Assembly: GCF_000420085.1 (NCBI RefSeq)
Contig: NZ_ATUG01000001.1
Span: 248,001-312,000 of the forward strand
DNA from: Desulfospira joergensenii DSM 10085
GTDB taxonomy: Bacteria > Desulfobacterota > Desulfobacteria > Desulfobacterales > Desulfobacteraceae
Reading direction: 5' to 3'
Length of the DNA stretch: 64,000 bases
Positions 63,911-64,000 of this stretch are shown here, in pieces. Made by a program: the position numbers and the translations under genes. The notes beneath the pieces are model-generated. The model was not told the origin of the DNA, made no database searches, and worked only from the letters and a program-made list of their open reading frames with translations. Numbering within the stretch: position 1 is the first letter of the stretch; the number at the start of each line of letters is the position of its first letter.

Positions 63911-64000
63911 ATGGATATTTCAAAACATTGGAAAAGAATCGTTGATACCCTGCTGGACGGAATCCTTGTCGTAGATACAGGGGGAACCATCCTGTCCACG
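63911..64000 (+). CDS. Partial PAS-containing regulator or sensor (5' end only)
   Basis: Thirty codons are visible from ATG 63911: MDISKHWKRIVDTLLDGILV, then VDTGGTILST. The LDGILVVDTxGTI pattern is the first strand region of a PAS domain and is common at the start of sigma-54-dependent activators and of histidine kinases. The gene runs out of the window, so its effector domain is unseen. Confidence 0.65.
   Translation, partial: MDISKHWKRIVDTLLDGILVVDTGGTILST

Noticed and set aside
1-64000. CRISPR arrays, insertion sequences, prophage or tRNA genes
   Set aside because: No regular direct repeats with spacers, no transposase or integrase, and no tRNA-like TTCGAA loops with acceptor stems were seen.

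Overview
The window looks like chromosome of a strictly anaerobic, moderately GC-rich Desulfobacterota (deltaproteobacterial, Desulfobacteraceae-like) bacterium. The indications are a methylenetetrahydrofolate reductase/heterodisulfide reductase (MetF-MetV-Hdr-MvhD) cluster of the Wood-Ljungdahl type, two selenoproteins, a superoxide reductase/rubrerythrin pair, a DUF3373 outer-membrane protein and many Cache/PAS histidine kinases. No rRNA, tRNA, CRISPR array, insertion sequence or prophage module was recognised. The taxonomic placement is an inference from gene content only.

Layout. 1-9 kb: a partial unknown gene, argA, a proline-catabolic P5C dehydrogenase, a SelO pseudokinase gene interrupted by an in-frame amber codon, and a large secreted papain-like protease with PKD domains. 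9-18.6 kb: the centrepiece, a seven-gene same-strand cluster: HTH-receiver regulator, MetF-like protein, HdrC/HdrB-type protein with an in-frame UGA at residue 240, a 1484-residue HdrA whose ferredoxin segment is split by a GltD-like NAD(P)H module and which is followed by a second HdrA half, MvhD with an in-frame UGA at residue 17, MetV and MetF. Both UGA codons sit where Cys is expected and are followed by plausible bacterial SECIS hairpins. 19-22 kb: a diguanylate cyclase, two small unknown genes and a cold-shock gene with a strong promoter. 22-29.7 kb: a TetR regulator with an operator palindrome over its own promoter, a complete Opp/Dpp-type ABC transporter and a linked unknown methyltransferase. 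30-32 kb: a chemoreceptor broken by a single +1 frameshift.

32-42 kb: oxidative-stress genes (rbr, dfx), a DsrE-like protein, then a TRAP transporter, GlcD/GlcF-type 2-hydroxyacid oxidase, a LarA-type nickel racemase and an XRE-cupin regulator. Together these look like a pathway that imports a 2-hydroxy acid, interconverts its enantiomers and oxidises it. 42-51 kb: three large histidine kinases, two of them tandem paralogues with periplasmic ABC_sub_bind sensor domains, with a leftover receiver-domain tail beside them. 51-58 kb: recC-recB without recD. 58-61 kb: a tandem pair of secreted DUF4139-like proteins. 61-64 kb: a small c-type cytochrome, a DUF3373 porin-like protein and the start of a PAS-containing regulator or sensor.

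The intergenic spaces carry several structured repeats: a 15-bp perfect inverted repeat near 600, a palindromic repeat present at 16.7 and 42.3 kb, and a longer REP-like palindrome at 32.4 kb that shares a core with one at 61.5 kb. All functional calls come from reading sequence and motifs by eye; no database search was run.
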